From JAHBNG01 sp039028975 (GTDB lineage: Bacteria; Chloroflexota; Anaerolineae; Caldilineales; Caldilineaceae), in NCBI GenBank assembly GCA_039028975.1, contig JBCCHB010000057.1:27535-91534 (forward strand): a stretch of DNA of 64,000 nucleotides, given 5' to 3'. Both the position numbers and the translations under genes were made by a program. The notes below the pieces were generated by a model. It had not been told where the DNA came from. It was given only the letters and a program-made list of their open reading frames with translations, and ran no database searches. Positions 25,758 through 35,486 of the stretch are shown piece by piece (the first letter of the stretch is position 1; every line of letters begins with the position of its first letter).

Positions 25758-25786
25758 GAACTGTTGCCGTTGCGAAATGGCTCGAA

Positions 25787-28327
25787 TTAGTTAGCAAGCA
25801 CACGAAATATCTTCGTACTGACATCCTCAATTCGGAATGGTTTTAGCACCCAATCTAATATACCTTGATTAAGCAGCGTCTCCCCCTCATTTTCAAGTGG
25901 GTAACCAGTCGAGATAATCATCTTTATGTCAGGCTTCTCCTGCCTAAGAATTTCAAATAGCTCAGGCCCGCCCATCTGTGGCATGACCATATCACTAAAG
26001 ACAAGATCGATCTCTCCTTCACTTCTATGAAAATGACATAGGGCTTCCTCACCATTTTCAGCCAAAAGCAAGTTCTGAAAGCCCATAGCCAGCAACATCT
26101 CTTTCAGAGCAGAACGCACCGAATCTTCATCTTCAACCAGCAAGATCGTCTTGTCACTATAGGTCTCTTCATGTCGGATATCAACGGGTTCAGGTTGGAA
26201 GGAAGCTGGGATGAAACCAGTAACCGGTAAGTAAATCCGAAATGTAGTGCCAATCCCTGTAGCGCTCGAGACAGTGATCTCACCACCTAGCTGCTGGATA
26301 ATGCCATAGGCTTGAGCTAGACCGAGGCCTGTTCCTTTATCAGGTGACTTTGTCGTAAAGAATGGCTCAAATATCTTGCCCTGAATTTCATTGGCCATCC
26401 CAAACCCTGTATCGCTGACCGAAACAGTCGCCCAAATGCCAGGAGCCATGCCGAGCACCGGGGCAGAATCATTCACGCCGATCTCTGTTGCATCGACTTC
26501 TATCTTAAAGTTCCCGCCCCCGTTCATGGCGTCGCGAGCATTAATGGATAGATTCATAAATACCTGTTTAAGGTGTGCTGAATCGACATGGACGTATAGG
26601 CTATCAATATGGGTAACAAACTGAAGCTCAATATTTTCAGGGAAAATACGCGCAAGTAGATTCAGAGTATCATTCAAAAATGGGATCAGATCGATCTTCA
26701 TTGGTTCCATCAAAGATTGACGGCTGAAGTCTAGCAGTTGAGAGACAAGCGAGGCGCCAAGCTGAGACTGCTGCAAGATCGTCTTAAGGTACTTTTGATG
26801 TTTTTCAGGAAGCGGGGTCTTTTCTAGTAGCTGGCAATAGAGGGTAATCACGGCTAAGATATTATTAAAATCGTGGGCCACGCCAGCCGCTAATTGTCCG
26901 ACAAGAGAGTGTTGTCGCTGAGAGAATTGCCGATTCAAGGTGGCCTTTTGTACACTAATATCTCGTAGGACCAGAATCCATTTATCCTGCTCTCCTATCT
27001 TATTAAATGGGCGAATTACAACCTGATAGTGACGGTTCTCCAAAGAAAATTCATGAAAATCATCCTTTCCCGCCTGGAACTTGGTAATGAGTTCAGTCAA
27101 GGGTAGTGTGCCTAGTTTGCTTAAACAACCGTCCTCATTCCATGTGCCAATAGCCGACAAATATTCATCGGCCGTATGGTTGGTTAACTGCACCCAGCCA
27201 CTGCTATCCAGTAAGATCATAGCAGAGGGGACTGAGTGAATAATCTGACGCACTTGATCCAAGGCTTGCCTGGTCTCTCGAAACAGATTGGCATGAGAAA
27301 TTGCAATGGCTGCTTGATTTGCCATAGCGGCCATTAGATCACCGTCTTGGTCATTGAAGGCTCGATTATCGCCCCAGTTAATGACCATCATGACGCCGTA
27401 AAGTTCATGACGATACCTCATTGCAGCTGCAATAACAGAGCCGGGATCCGTGCCATATGTACCATTCGACTCACGATAGGGGCGCTTTACACATTCAGCC
27501 GAGAGTACAGGTTCCGTGGTATGCAGTGCCTTGCCTGGAACCCCTTCCACCAAAGATTCATATGAGACAGGGTACCAATCGGCTTGGCGTTTACCGCCTA
27601 TGACGACATTTTCAATCTCTTCTGCCTCCATATCTAAGAAAATCATGGCGCTCAAATCTGCAGATAGAGTCTGTGCAATATGATCAACAACAGTCTGCAA
27701 TAGTTCAGGCAGTTCCTCAATAGCAATCATACTTCGGCTGACGTGATAGAGCGCCTCTGTACGCTTTAGGTGAAAACGCAATTCAGTTTCGATCAATTCA
27801 CGCTCAGCAATTTCATGCCGCAATCGCCAATTAATCAATTTGAGTGGTTCGTCTATGACAGGCTCTTCAGTTGGTTGTGGCGAAATGAGCGGGCCAAAGT
27901 GTTGTTCATACTTATGCAACAGATTCGTTTGATGAACAATTTGACTACTCTTCTGATAAAGAAGAACCAGGTTCTCAATTCTTGTACCTAAGATGTTTGG
28001 AGGTACAGCTCGGTTGATATAATCAACGGATTCGAGATTGTATTCTTTCGTTATGAAATCAACATCGCTGTAGGAATCGATTACGACCATCATGGGAGTG
28101 TTGCAAATTTGCATCCTACAGATACGTTTAACAAGCGCGACTCCAGCGTCTAGAAGCGTTTGGACATCTATTATTATCAGTGCAAAATCCTGCTCTGCTG
28201 CTTTTTGTTGAGCCACCTGAGCTGACGCTGCAACAATTGGGATATATGGGGGATGATTCAGAACACTCTTTAGAGAAGGCAATTTGCTCAATTTGTCATC
28301 GACAATCAATATATATGCTTTATCCAT
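25787..28327 (-). CDS. Hybrid sensor histidine kinase (REC-GAF-PAS-HisKA-HATPase-REC)
   Basis: The 846-residue protein begins with a receiver-like domain (AYILIVDDKLSKLPSLKSVL, with the phosphorylatable position in IIDVQTLL). It continues with a GAF domain (about 205-350), a PAS-like region (about 365-460), an H-box GVAHDFNNILAVI (His about 483), HATPase motifs (MNLSINARDAM, DTGFGM, GTGLGLAQAYGII) and a C-terminal receiver (LLVEDEDSVR, FSDMVMPQMGG, GWVLKP-like end). No membrane segment is seen, so the kinase is cytosolic. The ATG at 28327 has GGAG 9 nt upstream and is preferred to 28348. No separate output regulator is adjacent. Confidence 0.9.
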   Translation of the reverse strand: MDKAYILIVDDKLSKLPSLKSVLNHPPYIPIVAASAQVAQQKAAEQDFALIIIDVQTLLDAGVALVKRICRMQICNTPMMVVIDSYSDVDFITKEYNLESVDYINRAVPPNILGTRIENLVLLYQKSSQIVHQTNLLHKYEQHFGPLISPQPTEEPVIDEPLKLINWRLRHEIAERELIETELRFHLKRTEALYHVSRSMIAIEELPELLQTVVDHIAQTLSADLSAMIFLDMEAEEIENVVIGGKRQADWYPVSYESLVEGVPGKALHTTEPVLSAECVKRPYRESNGTYGTDPGSVIAAAMRYRHELYGVMMVINWGDNRAFNDQDGDLMAAMANQAAIAISHANLFRETRQALDQVRQIIHSVPSAMILLDSSGWVQLTNHTADEYLSAIGTWNEDGCLSKLGTLPLTELITKFQAGKDDFHEFSLENRHYQVVIRPFNKIGEQDKWILVLRDISVQKATLNRQFSQRQHSLVGQLAAGVAHDFNNILAVITLYCQLLEKTPLPEKHQKYLKTILQQSQLGASLVSQLLDFSRQSLMEPMKIDLIPFLNDTLNLLARIFPENIELQFVTHIDSLYVHVDSAHLKQVFMNLSINARDAMNGGGNFKIEVDATEIGVNDSAPVLGMAPGIWATVSVSDTGFGMANEIQGKIFEPFFTTKSPDKGTGLGLAQAYGIIQQLGGEITVSSATGIGTTFRIYLPVTGFIPASFQPEPVDIRHEETYSDKTILLVEDEDSVRSALKEMLLAMGFQNLLLAENGEEALCHFHRSEGEIDLVFSDMVMPQMGGPELFEILRQEKPDIKMIISTGYPLENEGETLLNQGILDWVLKPFRIEDVSTKIFRVLAN

Positions 28328-28478
28328 AATGCGGTACTCCAACAGCAAAGGCGTATCAACAGCTCAAAGTCAAATGAAAGGTTCTCTGTCTAGTTCAGAC
28401 AACTGAGGTACAATAAAGGTTATGGTAGATATCCAGTCGCCCCCAATGTTAGGTAGAAAGATGAGATTATCTCCGACC

Positions 28479-28567
28479 TGTCATTTCAACGAGTGCAATG
28501 AGGAGAAATCTTCCATTGGGGATGCCCAGATCTCTCGCTCGGGCGCCCCCCAGGGTGCGAGATGACA
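28479..28567. repeat. REP-like palindrome bounded by TGTCAT / GATGACA
   Basis: TGTCATTTCAACGAG at the left and GTGCGAGATGACA at the right bracket AGATCTCTCGCTCGGGCG-type sequence. This belongs to the widespread GTCATnCCGAnCGAAG...ATGAC class of intergenic repeats. The rest of the 506-bp gap 28328-28833 contains no gene I can support. Confidence 0.5.
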
Positions 28568-28833
28568 ACGCCCCTCATGGGGTGTGGTAATCTCACATCA
28601 CCATCCAATGTTAAGGGGTCCAGAAAATCAGTATCCATGATTGAGGGGATGGCATGCCTTGTGCGGCTTTGTCCCCGCCGGTACCAACACACAGCGTTAC
28701 CGGCACGGATACTTTATTTTACTGACATTGTAAATTAATTCTAGCGAAGTTTTGGGCCAGTTTGGCGGATGAGGGGTAAGTGATGGTAAATAGTATACAT
28801 AGCGTACCAAAACATATTACTATGCGAATTGGA

Positions 28834-30192
28834 TCACTTGTTTGACGAGCGCAATAACACTGGTGCCGAATCGTTCAACGCATAAACCCATTCTAGCCAT
28901 GGTTCGGGATCGCTATTGGCAAATTGAGCAAGCTGGCAGAACTTGGCTTCTAACTCACTCAGGCTCAAATTGTTCTCTGGATCGCCCTTGGGGTGAAGTA
29001 CTTCATGGGAAAACGAAGAGCCATCTCTCAATACAATCTGAAGATGGGCAGGCCATTGAGCAGGATAAGCTACTTCGTACTTACTACTAGGTTGCAGATG
29101 TATCTTGGACAAGAGCGGTGGTATTGCAGGATCGTCAATTCGCTCTGGATCAAATTCAGCTAGCCCTACTTCTCCCCACATCAATGCAATTGCAATGCAA
29201 TACTGTAGGCTAAATTTTGCGGCGTACGGAGACTGGGGAGATGGGTTGTCACAAAGATCCAATGCAGCTTGATAAGTGGTCAATCGATAGTGTTCAATCT
29301 CATTGTCCGTAACGCCCTGGCTACTCAGATCATCACGTAATGCTAAAGCAGCATCAATCGCAGGATGGGTATGCCGACAAGAGGCATGGGGCTTAATCGA
29401 AACTGTACCGATTCGCAACGCCTCGCTACCTAATCCATCAAGCACGACAGAGGGTTCTGCATCAGGCGCGGTTGCCGCGAAGAATCCACGATCGCCTTCA
29501 AGAATTTCCCGAGGGCCAGTTAACCCTAATAAGGCCAATTCAGCCGCTCGCACACCATCAGCGGCTGCCATCCCTGCATGAAGATGTTTGCTCATATCAC
29601 CATCTGCATTGAACTGCCATAGGCCTGCAGCCTGGGTTCCAGCATTGCCCAGGGACCAGACCAACTGCTCATTATTTAATCCTAGTAGCCAACCTGTTGC
29701 GGCGGCTGCACCAAAGACACCACAGGTAGCAGTATTGTGGAAATAATAGTAGTGGCGTTTTCCAACAGCTTCACCGATTCGAATGACGACTTCGTAGCCA
29801 GCCACAATGGCACAGAGAAGTTCCTGCCCGGTGCAACCCTCCCGTTCGGCAATAGCCAATGCAGCCGGAACAACAACCGCGCCAGGATGCACAACCGAAC
29901 GACGATGAAGATCGTCCATCTCGACGATGTGAGAAAGCGAGCCATTGACCAACGCTGCCGATTCCGCAGAGACCCGCAGCGACGTACCAACTATACCAGA
30001 AGTCCCAGTTGGCTGTTTGGCTGCATAATTGAGCACGATCCTCCCAGGTTGGCTCCGATGCCCCCCAATGGTGGAACCCAACCAGTCAGTCAGGTAATAG
30101 CGGGCATAGGCAAGTGCCTTCTCAGAGAAACCATTCTGTTTTGTCTTTATCAGCCAGCTAACTAGCTCTTCTGTCAGGCTCATTTCACCCAT
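28834..30192 (-). CDS. MmgE/PrpD family protein (2-methylcitrate dehydratase-like)
   Basis: The 452-residue protein matches the MmgE/PrpD fold. It has YYLTDWLGSTIGGHRSQPGR near residue 30, then NGSLSHIVEMDDLHRRSVVHPGAVVVPAALA with the His-rich active-site region (about 83-112). MSKHLHAGMAAADGVRAAEL lies near 200-219 and the KPHASCRHTHPAIDA motif near 270. Family members dehydrate 2-methylcitrate, decarboxylate cis-aconitate or dehydrate iminodisuccinate. No prpB or prpC is nearby, so a methylcitrate cycle role is not supported. The start at 30192 has AAGGAGG 5 nt upstream. Confidence 0.87.
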   Translation of the reverse strand: MGEMSLTEELVSWLIKTKQNGFSEKALAYARYYLTDWLGSTIGGHRSQPGRIVLNYAAKQPTGTSGIVGTSLRVSAESAALVNGSLSHIVEMDDLHRRSVVHPGAVVVPAALAIAEREGCTGQELLCAIVAGYEVVIRIGEAVGKRHYYYFHNTATCGVFGAAAATGWLLGLNNEQLVWSLGNAGTQAAGLWQFNADGDMSKHLHAGMAAADGVRAAELALLGLTGPREILEGDRGFFAATAPDAEPSVVLDGLGSEALRIGTVSIKPHASCRHTHPAIDAALALRDDLSSQGVTDNEIEHYRLTTYQAALDLCDNPSPQSPYAAKFSLQYCIAIALMWGEVGLAEFDPERIDDPAIPPLLSKIHLQPSSKYEVAYPAQWPAHLQIVLRDGSSFSHEVLHPKGDPENNLSLSELEAKFCQLAQFANSDPEPWLEWVYALNDSAPVLLRSSNK

Positions 30193-30820
30193 AAATTCCT
30201 CCTTAGGCCCAAAAGACTCTCAAATCGACACAAAATTGACGACATCTTCTGCGTCTTCCTTCATCTCTTCGCTTCTTTGTGGCTCTCTTGATGTATCATT
30301 ACAGTTGTTGCGAAGCACCCAAGATCCCATTAGACGAATATTGTAGCAAATTGTAAGACAATCGTCACAGGCAAATCCATATATGGCATGATATACTCGG
30401 CCCCGTCAACATTGATCCCGCAATATCAACGAGAGTCTTGAATCTCATTAGAATGCAAAGTCCATACTTGCCCCGCTCCACTAATTTTTCGTTTATCCCT
30501 CCGCGACTTGCAGCAGTTCACCAGTCATCTTTTGTCGTATACTTGCCAAAAAAGTCTTGTCCAGACTTTCGACCAATCCACTCTGGAAAATTCAGAGAGG
30601 GAAGGATATCCCCGTCTTCACGGGAGTAAGGGCTCTTTCTGGTCATCTACATGGTGCATTTGCATTCTTGAGCTAGATCTTGAATGCCCAAACGATATCA
30701 AATATGTTGTACAAATTCTACTTACTCATCTAGGCAATTTGGTGAAGTTACCCAGCTTTGCACTTCGAACGATATCGATTCGCTCGACGCCTACATGAAT
30801 TACTCTATTGGGAGGATTAC
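30193..30820. other. Gene-free region with copy 2 of the AAAGTCTTGTCC repeat
   Basis: Bases 30549-30653 repeat the sequence found at 18110-18190, with a local CCCGT-CTTC-ACGGG hairpin added. TATACTCGGCCCCG at about 30391 resembles a solo end of the ~85-bp palindrome family. No gene is supported here. Confidence 0.5.
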
Positions 30821-32935
30821 ATGTCTATCAAGCATATGTACGTTCATACATTGGGCGCCCTTGCCCTACTCTTCGTACTATTGGTGCTACTCAATTCTGA
30901 ATCTGCTTTTACCCAAGGTGAACCGACTCAACCTGGGGAGCCGCAACCGAATATCATCGGCAATCGCGTCTGGTGCGATGATAATGCGGATCAAATGCTT
31001 AGCAGTGGCGAATTTATCCCCAGTGTAACGATTGAAATCAGTGGACAATCCACAGGTCTAATCTCTACGACCGTTACAGATGCAGAAGGGAACTATCTAT
31101 TCTCATCCCTACCGGCCGATACGTATACCGTCAAAGTGCTTACGCCAACCCTGCCTGCAGCCTGTAATGTTGCCCTAGCAGATTACGATGGTGGAATGGA
31201 CCATATGTCTACGGTTCTACTTGATGGGATTACTTTCACTGACAACCGAGATCAGGACTTTGGTTATGAACCCCCTCCAGGAATCGTTCCAGGTACAGGT
31301 CAAATCGGGAACCGTGTTTGGTGTGATGCAGACCTAAGTGGTGATGCAACCAATGTAAATGATATCTCTGAAAAATTAGCCGATGTCATGCTAATGATTA
31401 CCAATGTCCGTGGATATACAAGCACTACAACAACCGATGATAATGGAAACTATCTGTTTAACCAACTTGGACGAGGTCCATATACGATTGAAGTAGTTAC
31501 CTCCACCTTGCCATCCGCCTGTAATATCCCCCTTTATGATCTTGATGGCGGTATGGATAATCAGTCGTCTCTGTTTTTGGCCACAGGTCATTCAGATCTC
31601 AATCATGACTTTGGTTATCAACCTGCCGCCTTATTGGGTGCTGTGGGGAATAAAGTATGGTGTGACCTAGACGGTGACGTAACTCAGGATGCTGGTGAAG
31701 GCATTGGTGGCGTATCCATTGAGCTACGGGATACGGTGGCTGGAATCGAGTATGAGACAGTGACCCTAGGTGGGGGTAGTTATCTAATTACCAATCTGCC
31801 AGCAAGTAGTTATCAGATGAACATAGATGCAACCACATTGCCCGATAGCTGTAATTCTGTTCTGAATGATCCTGATACCGTACCGAACGGGAGTACAGCA
31901 TTTGCACTAGCCATTGGCGAAATCAACATGAGTAAGGACTTTGGTTATTCCGGGACGTTACCTGTGGCCAATGTGGGCGGACAAATTTGGTGTGATGCAG
32001 ATGGTAGCAATAGCTATAATAGCGGTGAAGAGATCGTTGCATTACCAGTCAACTTAATTGATGGAAGCGGCGGTATCTTCACTATCAATACAGATGTGAC
32101 GGGCGGCTATCTCTTTGAGAATCGCACTGCAGATACGTATACGATTCGCATCAACCCAGCCAATCTGCCCTCTACTTGTAACCTGCCGGTGCTGGATCCC
32201 GATGGCGTATTGGATAACGAAACCCAGTTTTCCTTTGAGCCAGACGCTGATCTCTTAACGTTGAACTTTGCTTATACCGAACCTGAGGCTGAACCAACGC
32301 CAACAAATACCGTAGAGCCAACTGCTACTACCGAACCAGAGCTTACCGCCACAACTGAACCGGGACCAACTGCTACCACCGAACCAGAGCTTACCGCCAC
32401 CACTCAACCCGATCCGACCGCAACCACACAGCCCGATCCGACAGCGACGACTGAACCAGAGCCTACTGCCACCACTCAACCAGAGGAAACTGCCACGACT
32501 CAGCCAGATCCGACTGCAACGACAGAGCCAGAGTCGACACCGATCCCAACCGAACAAACCTTTGCCACAATTAGTGGCCTCATTTGGGATGATAGCGATG
32601 GAGACGGGAGCAGAGATGAAGGTGAAGCAGCCGTTGCGGGCGTCCGCATAGGTCTCTATAATAGCAACGATATGATTATTGCACCAGCTATTACCGATGA
32701 AAACGGTGCTTACTCAATTCCCAATGTATTGCCAGGCAGTTACTATCTCAAAATCGAGCTAGAAGAGGGGCAATACGCTAGCGGTGTGGATATTGAAGCC
32801 GAGTCAGGTGCAACCACGCTCTTTACTGTAGTGGCCGGTCAAAGCAAAACCATCGATGAACTAGGCGTCACGGATGTCGCGCCAACAGGCCAAGACGATA
32901 ACAACGATGTGTTCCTACCACTGGTGCAGTCGTAA
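30821..32935 (+). CDS. Secreted surface protein with SdrD-type B domains and Thr-rich stalk
   Basis: The 704-residue protein has a signal peptide (about residues 10-33, LGALALLFVLLVLLNSESAF) and then four SdrD/Cna-B-like beta domains. Each starts G(N/Q)(R/K/I)(V/I)WCD with an acidic calcium-loop-like DDNADQ/DADGSN stretch, and ends YTV..LPxxCN...DFGY. A stalk of (E/Q)P-xx-TATT repeats covers about residues 490-580. A fifth B domain (ISGLIWDDSDGDGSRDEGE) and the tail VFLPLVQS close the protein. Two Cys per N-terminal domain suggest disulfides. The start has GGAGG 5 nt upstream. The role is likely adhesion or matrix structure. Confidence 0.85.
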   Translation: MSIKHMYVHTLGALALLFVLLVLLNSESAFTQGEPTQPGEPQPNIIGNRVWCDDNADQMLSSGEFIPSVTIEISGQSTGLISTTVTDAEGNYLFSSLPADTYTVKVLTPTLPAACNVALADYDGGMDHMSTVLLDGITFTDNRDQDFGYEPPPGIVPGTGQIGNRVWCDADLSGDATNVNDISEKLADVMLMITNVRGYTSTTTTDDNGNYLFNQLGRGPYTIEVVTSTLPSACNIPLYDLDGGMDNQSSLFLATGHSDLNHDFGYQPAALLGAVGNKVWCDLDGDVTQDAGEGIGGVSIELRDTVAGIEYETVTLGGGSYLITNLPASSYQMNIDATTLPDSCNSVLNDPDTVPNGSTAFALAIGEINMSKDFGYSGTLPVANVGGQIWCDADGSNSYNSGEEIVALPVNLIDGSGGIFTINTDVTGGYLFENRTADTYTIRINPANLPSTCNLPVLDPDGVLDNETQFSFEPDADLLTLNFAYTEPEAEPTPTNTVEPTATTEPELTATTEPGPTATTEPELTATTQPDPTATTQPDPTATTEPEPTATTQPEETATTQPDPTATTEPESTPIPTEQTFATISGLIWDDSDGDGSRDEGEAAVAGVRIGLYNSNDMIIAPAITDENGAYSIPNVLPGSYYLKIELEEGQYASGVDIEAESGATTLFTVVAGQSKTIDELGVTDVAPTGQDDNNDVFLPLVQS

Positions 32936-33003
32936 GATGGCATCACAGCTACCTACTGAGCATTTCAGTCTCATAAGATAATCGTACAATGGGTACGTCC
33001 TTT

Positions 33004-33032
33004 GCGGTACAGGGGCGTGCCTGCTGTACCGC
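33004..33032. terminator. Hairpin between convergent genes, possible bidirectional terminator
   Basis: GCGGTACAG (33004-33012) pairs perfectly with CTGTACCGC (33024-33032) around an 11-nt loop. On the minus strand AAAGGA follows, and on the plus strand TTCAAAAGG, so no strong T tract exists. A TATACTGCGATCC repeat end (33041-33053, minus strand) lies beside it. Confidence 0.4.
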
Positions 33033-33075
33033 TTCAAAAGGATCGCAGTATAGACGACGAGTGAGCCAGTACAAT

Positions 33076-33843
33076 TTACACGGCTGTAAATCCACCATCT
33101 ACACAAAGAACTTGTCCGGTTAACATTCGAGCCGATGGGGAGGCCATATAGATCACGGCTGCAGCGATCTCTTCAGGCTCAGCAATACGTCCCATAGGGA
33201 CTTTCTCTAAATTTTTGGCAAAGTCTGGATTTTGTAAAGCGGCTTCCAAGAGTGGTGTCCGGGTGAAACAAGGGGCAACAGCATTGACCGTAATCTTGTT
33301 GGGTGCCCATTCCGCGGCCAAAGATCGAGTAAATTGACCTACTGCGCCTTTGGATGCAGCGTAGATTGAGCGCAATGGCCCTCCCACAACGCCAACTTGG
33401 GAGCTAATTGTGATTACGCTTCCCTGAATGTTGCCCTCAATCATCTTACGAGCACAAGCTGTTGACATAAAAAATGCGCCCTTGAAATTGACGTCAGAAA
33501 TATAGTCGAATTCATCCTCCGTATACTCTAAAGCGGGCTTGGGAGTATTGTAGCCAGCGTTGTTTACAACAGAGTCGATTCGGCCAAATCGTGACCATGT
33601 CTGCTCCACGAAGTCGTTGATGCTATCAACTTGGGAGACGTCCAGGGACCACGCTTCCGCTTCGGCCCCTAACTCACGACAGGTTTCTGCAGTTGCCTCA
33701 GATTCTGTAACAGTACGACTGCCTAGAGCAAGATTCGCCCCGTATTCGGCAGCAGCAATGGCTATAGCCTTCCCAATCCCTTTTCCCGCTCCAGTAACAA
33801 TCATAACTTTACCGCTTAGATCGAATTCAACGCTTTTGCCCAT
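33076..33843 (-). CDS. Short-chain dehydrogenase/reductase
   Basis: The 255-residue classical SDR shows TGAGKGIGKAIAIAAAEYG (about 18-36), NNAGYN (about 96), catalytic Ser in VITISSQVG, Tyr and Lys in YAASKGAVGQFTRSLAAEW and the C-terminal MLTGQVLCVDGGF. The SRTVTES segment after beta-2, with Arg, favours NADP. Substrate is not predictable; 3-oxoacyl, sugar or gluconate-type dehydrogenases share this pattern. The start has AGGAG 9 nt upstream. Confidence 0.87.
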   Translation of the reverse strand: MGKSVEFDLSGKVMIVTGAGKGIGKAIAIAAAEYGANLALGSRTVTESEATAETCRELGAEAEAWSLDVSQVDSINDFVEQTWSRFGRIDSVVNNAGYNTPKPALEYTEDEFDYISDVNFKGAFFMSTACARKMIEGNIQGSVITISSQVGVVGGPLRSIYAASKGAVGQFTRSLAAEWAPNKITVNAVAPCFTRTPLLEAALQNPDFAKNLEKVPMGRIAEPEEIAAAVIYMASPSARMLTGQVLCVDGGFTAV

Positions 33844-33916
33844 TTTGGGTTTCTCCTTTGATTATCTGCCTTAAAATGAAGTTGTGTTGAAATTTGGATT
33901 TATTGTAACATCATAA

Positions 33917-33995
33917 TGCAGTCGGTTTGAAAACCAAAGTTTGATTTCTCTGGTAGATTCTGTAGAAAGCTTTGGTTTTCAAACGGGGCCGAGAA
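33917..33995. repeat. ~80-bp MITE-like palindrome, copy D
   Basis: GTTTGAAAACCAAAG (33925-33939) is perfectly inverted at 33970-33984 as CTTTGGTTTTCAAAC. The core has CTCTGGTAGATTC. GCAGTC on the left and GGGGCCGAG on the right correspond to the two ends of copy A read in the opposite direction. It lies upstream of the SDR gene. Confidence 0.7.
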
Positions 33996-34048
33996 CAGAG
34001 TAGAGGTAGAAGAGGATGGGAGAATAGTTGGTTTAGTTTACAGTCGGT

Positions 34049-34342
34049 TTAGTTTATCGCTTCTAATGCAAGCACAAGCATATCAAATTCTTCTTTGCAA
34101 TCTTTGCACCGTTTGAGATGATCAGCAACCAAAGGCAGCTTTTGCGCAGCCGTATCATCATCAAGATGCATTTCGACAAAATAATCGACCTGTGCAAAAC
34201 ACTCATCACAATCTATTTCATCGGCTCTGGTGTTAATAATGCCTTCAAGCATCCCCTTTACCATTTTGGGATCCATAGGCATAGAATCATATTCACGTTT
34301 TGGAGAAATCCAGTTCAGTAGCTGCTTTATCCACTTATTCAT
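34049..34342 (-). CDS. Zinc-finger (zf-HC2-like) putative anti-sigma factor
   Basis: The 97-residue protein has the layout DCDECFAQVDYFVEMHL...HLKRCKDCKEEFD: a Cys pair near residues 45-48 and the HxxxCxxC motif near 74-81, as in zinc-binding anti-sigma domains. It has no membrane segment, so it would be a soluble anti-sigma. It lies 155 nt downstream of an ECF sigma gene on the same strand, which is the usual order for such pairs. A role in holding that sigma factor inactive is inferred. Confidence 0.7.
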   Translation of the reverse strand: MNKWIKQLLNWISPKREYDSMPMDPKMVKGMLEGIINTRADEIDCDECFAQVDYFVEMHLDDDTAAQKLPLVADHLKRCKDCKEEFDMLVLALEAIN

Positions 34343-34497
34343 ACGTTTATTCCAATCGGGACGAAAAATTAGGACTCAGGATTTCATGTGGTAAGAATGA
34401 GTACATACACTTTTCAGAGAAGATGTCATTCTTTGTACCATAGGATAAAATGGGGTAACATTACCTATTAGCCACTAGAAGGCCAAACAAACCAAAG

Positions 34498-35103
34498 TCA
34501 GAAAGCGCTCAAAATCTCTTCCGATGAGACACCAAGACTCATCAATTCTTTCTGAAGCCTCTGCCGTGCATCGTGAAGCAGCTTGTAAAGTGAATTTCGG
34601 TTTGTGCCCATCCGTTCAGCAACCTCTTCCAGAGGCATCCCATGAATCCGAACGGCGACCATAGCCTCGCGCTGTTTGTCAGTTAGCTTCTCTTCAATCG
34701 CCTCTTTAAGCGTCCTCATTAAGCTAGAACGGATGGCTTGATCTTCTGGACCAGCCGTTGCCGCAGCAAACATTTTGGGCATGTAGTCTCCCTCAAATTT
34801 TTCAACCATGCCATCTAGGGAGGTATCCTGCCAACGTCGCCGCCGTAATTCCGTTAATGCAACCCGCACGGCAATCTTCTGTGCCCAGGTTGTAAAGCGA
34901 CTTTCACCCTTAAAGGTATCTAGGTTGTCCAAAATCTTGAGCAGTGCATCCTGCACAAAATCTTCCAGATCCGTTGCTGCGAGTTCGTGGCGGCTGCGTA
35001 GAGCATGTCCCAGTCCTTTTAACAGGATCTTCCGTAATTCATCTAACGCGTTATTCTCTTCTGGGTTACGCAGCAACGCCAGCCAATCTTCGTTGCTATG
35101 CAT
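34498..35103 (-). CDS. ECF-type sigma-70 factor paired with zf-HC2 protein
   Basis: The 201-residue protein has region 2 (TDLEDFVQDALLKILDNLDTFKGESRFTTWAQKIAVRVALTELRRRR, about 44-90) and region 4 (LTDKQREAMVAVRIHGMPLEEVAERMGTNRNSLYKLLHDARQRLQ, about 140-185). A 45-residue linker separates them. The unusual region 4 helix-turn-helix (GTNRNSLYKLLHDAR) is typical of a sub-group linked to zinc anti-sigmas. AGGA lies 7 nt before the ATG. It is unlike the ECF factor at 20286 in sequence and in partner type. Confidence 0.85.
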   Translation of the reverse strand: MHSNEDWLALLRNPEENNALDELRKILLKGLGHALRSRHELAATDLEDFVQDALLKILDNLDTFKGESRFTTWAQKIAVRVALTELRRRRWQDTSLDGMVEKFEGDYMPKMFAAATAGPEDQAIRSSLMRTLKEAIEEKLTDKQREAMVAVRIHGMPLEEVAERMGTNRNSLYKLLHDARQRLQKELMSLGVSSEEILSAF

Positions 35104-35486
35104 ATGATGATTCCTATGCTACAGTTGTTGAAACAACCGAAGTGTTTAGCGATATTCAGTAGAGCGCAGTAGAGTGTTCAATCTACATGCCGCACGAGAG
35201 CATACTCATTGTGAGGCGATAATCTACTGATACCGTCAAATTTAGGCGTAAGCTATAAGAATCACTATTATACACAACTCTAGTACAATCGAAATTTTGC
35301 GAGTACATGGGGAGGTAAGTAACTTTACACAACATAGGCCATTCCAATAACAGCTATACCAAGATCTGTGGAGTTAGCATTTTCTAACGCGGTATTTATG
35401 AGTCTATCCTGGTATAAGAGAACGCATTCCCCACAGTTTATTTTTTCGGAACGACCTAAAGTTAATTCCTCTTGCTGAAATGCAGC
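35104..35486. other. Gene-free region upstream of the ECF sigma gene, with a TCAGTAGA-bounded repeat at 35153-35232
   Basis: TATTCAGTAGAGCGCA at 35153 and TAATCTACTGATA ending at 35232 form imperfect inverted ends of an 80-bp element related to the one at 3264-3389. CTATACCA (near 35353) and TGGTATAAG (near 35410) form a wide dyad of unknown meaning. No gene is supported. Confidence 0.5.
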
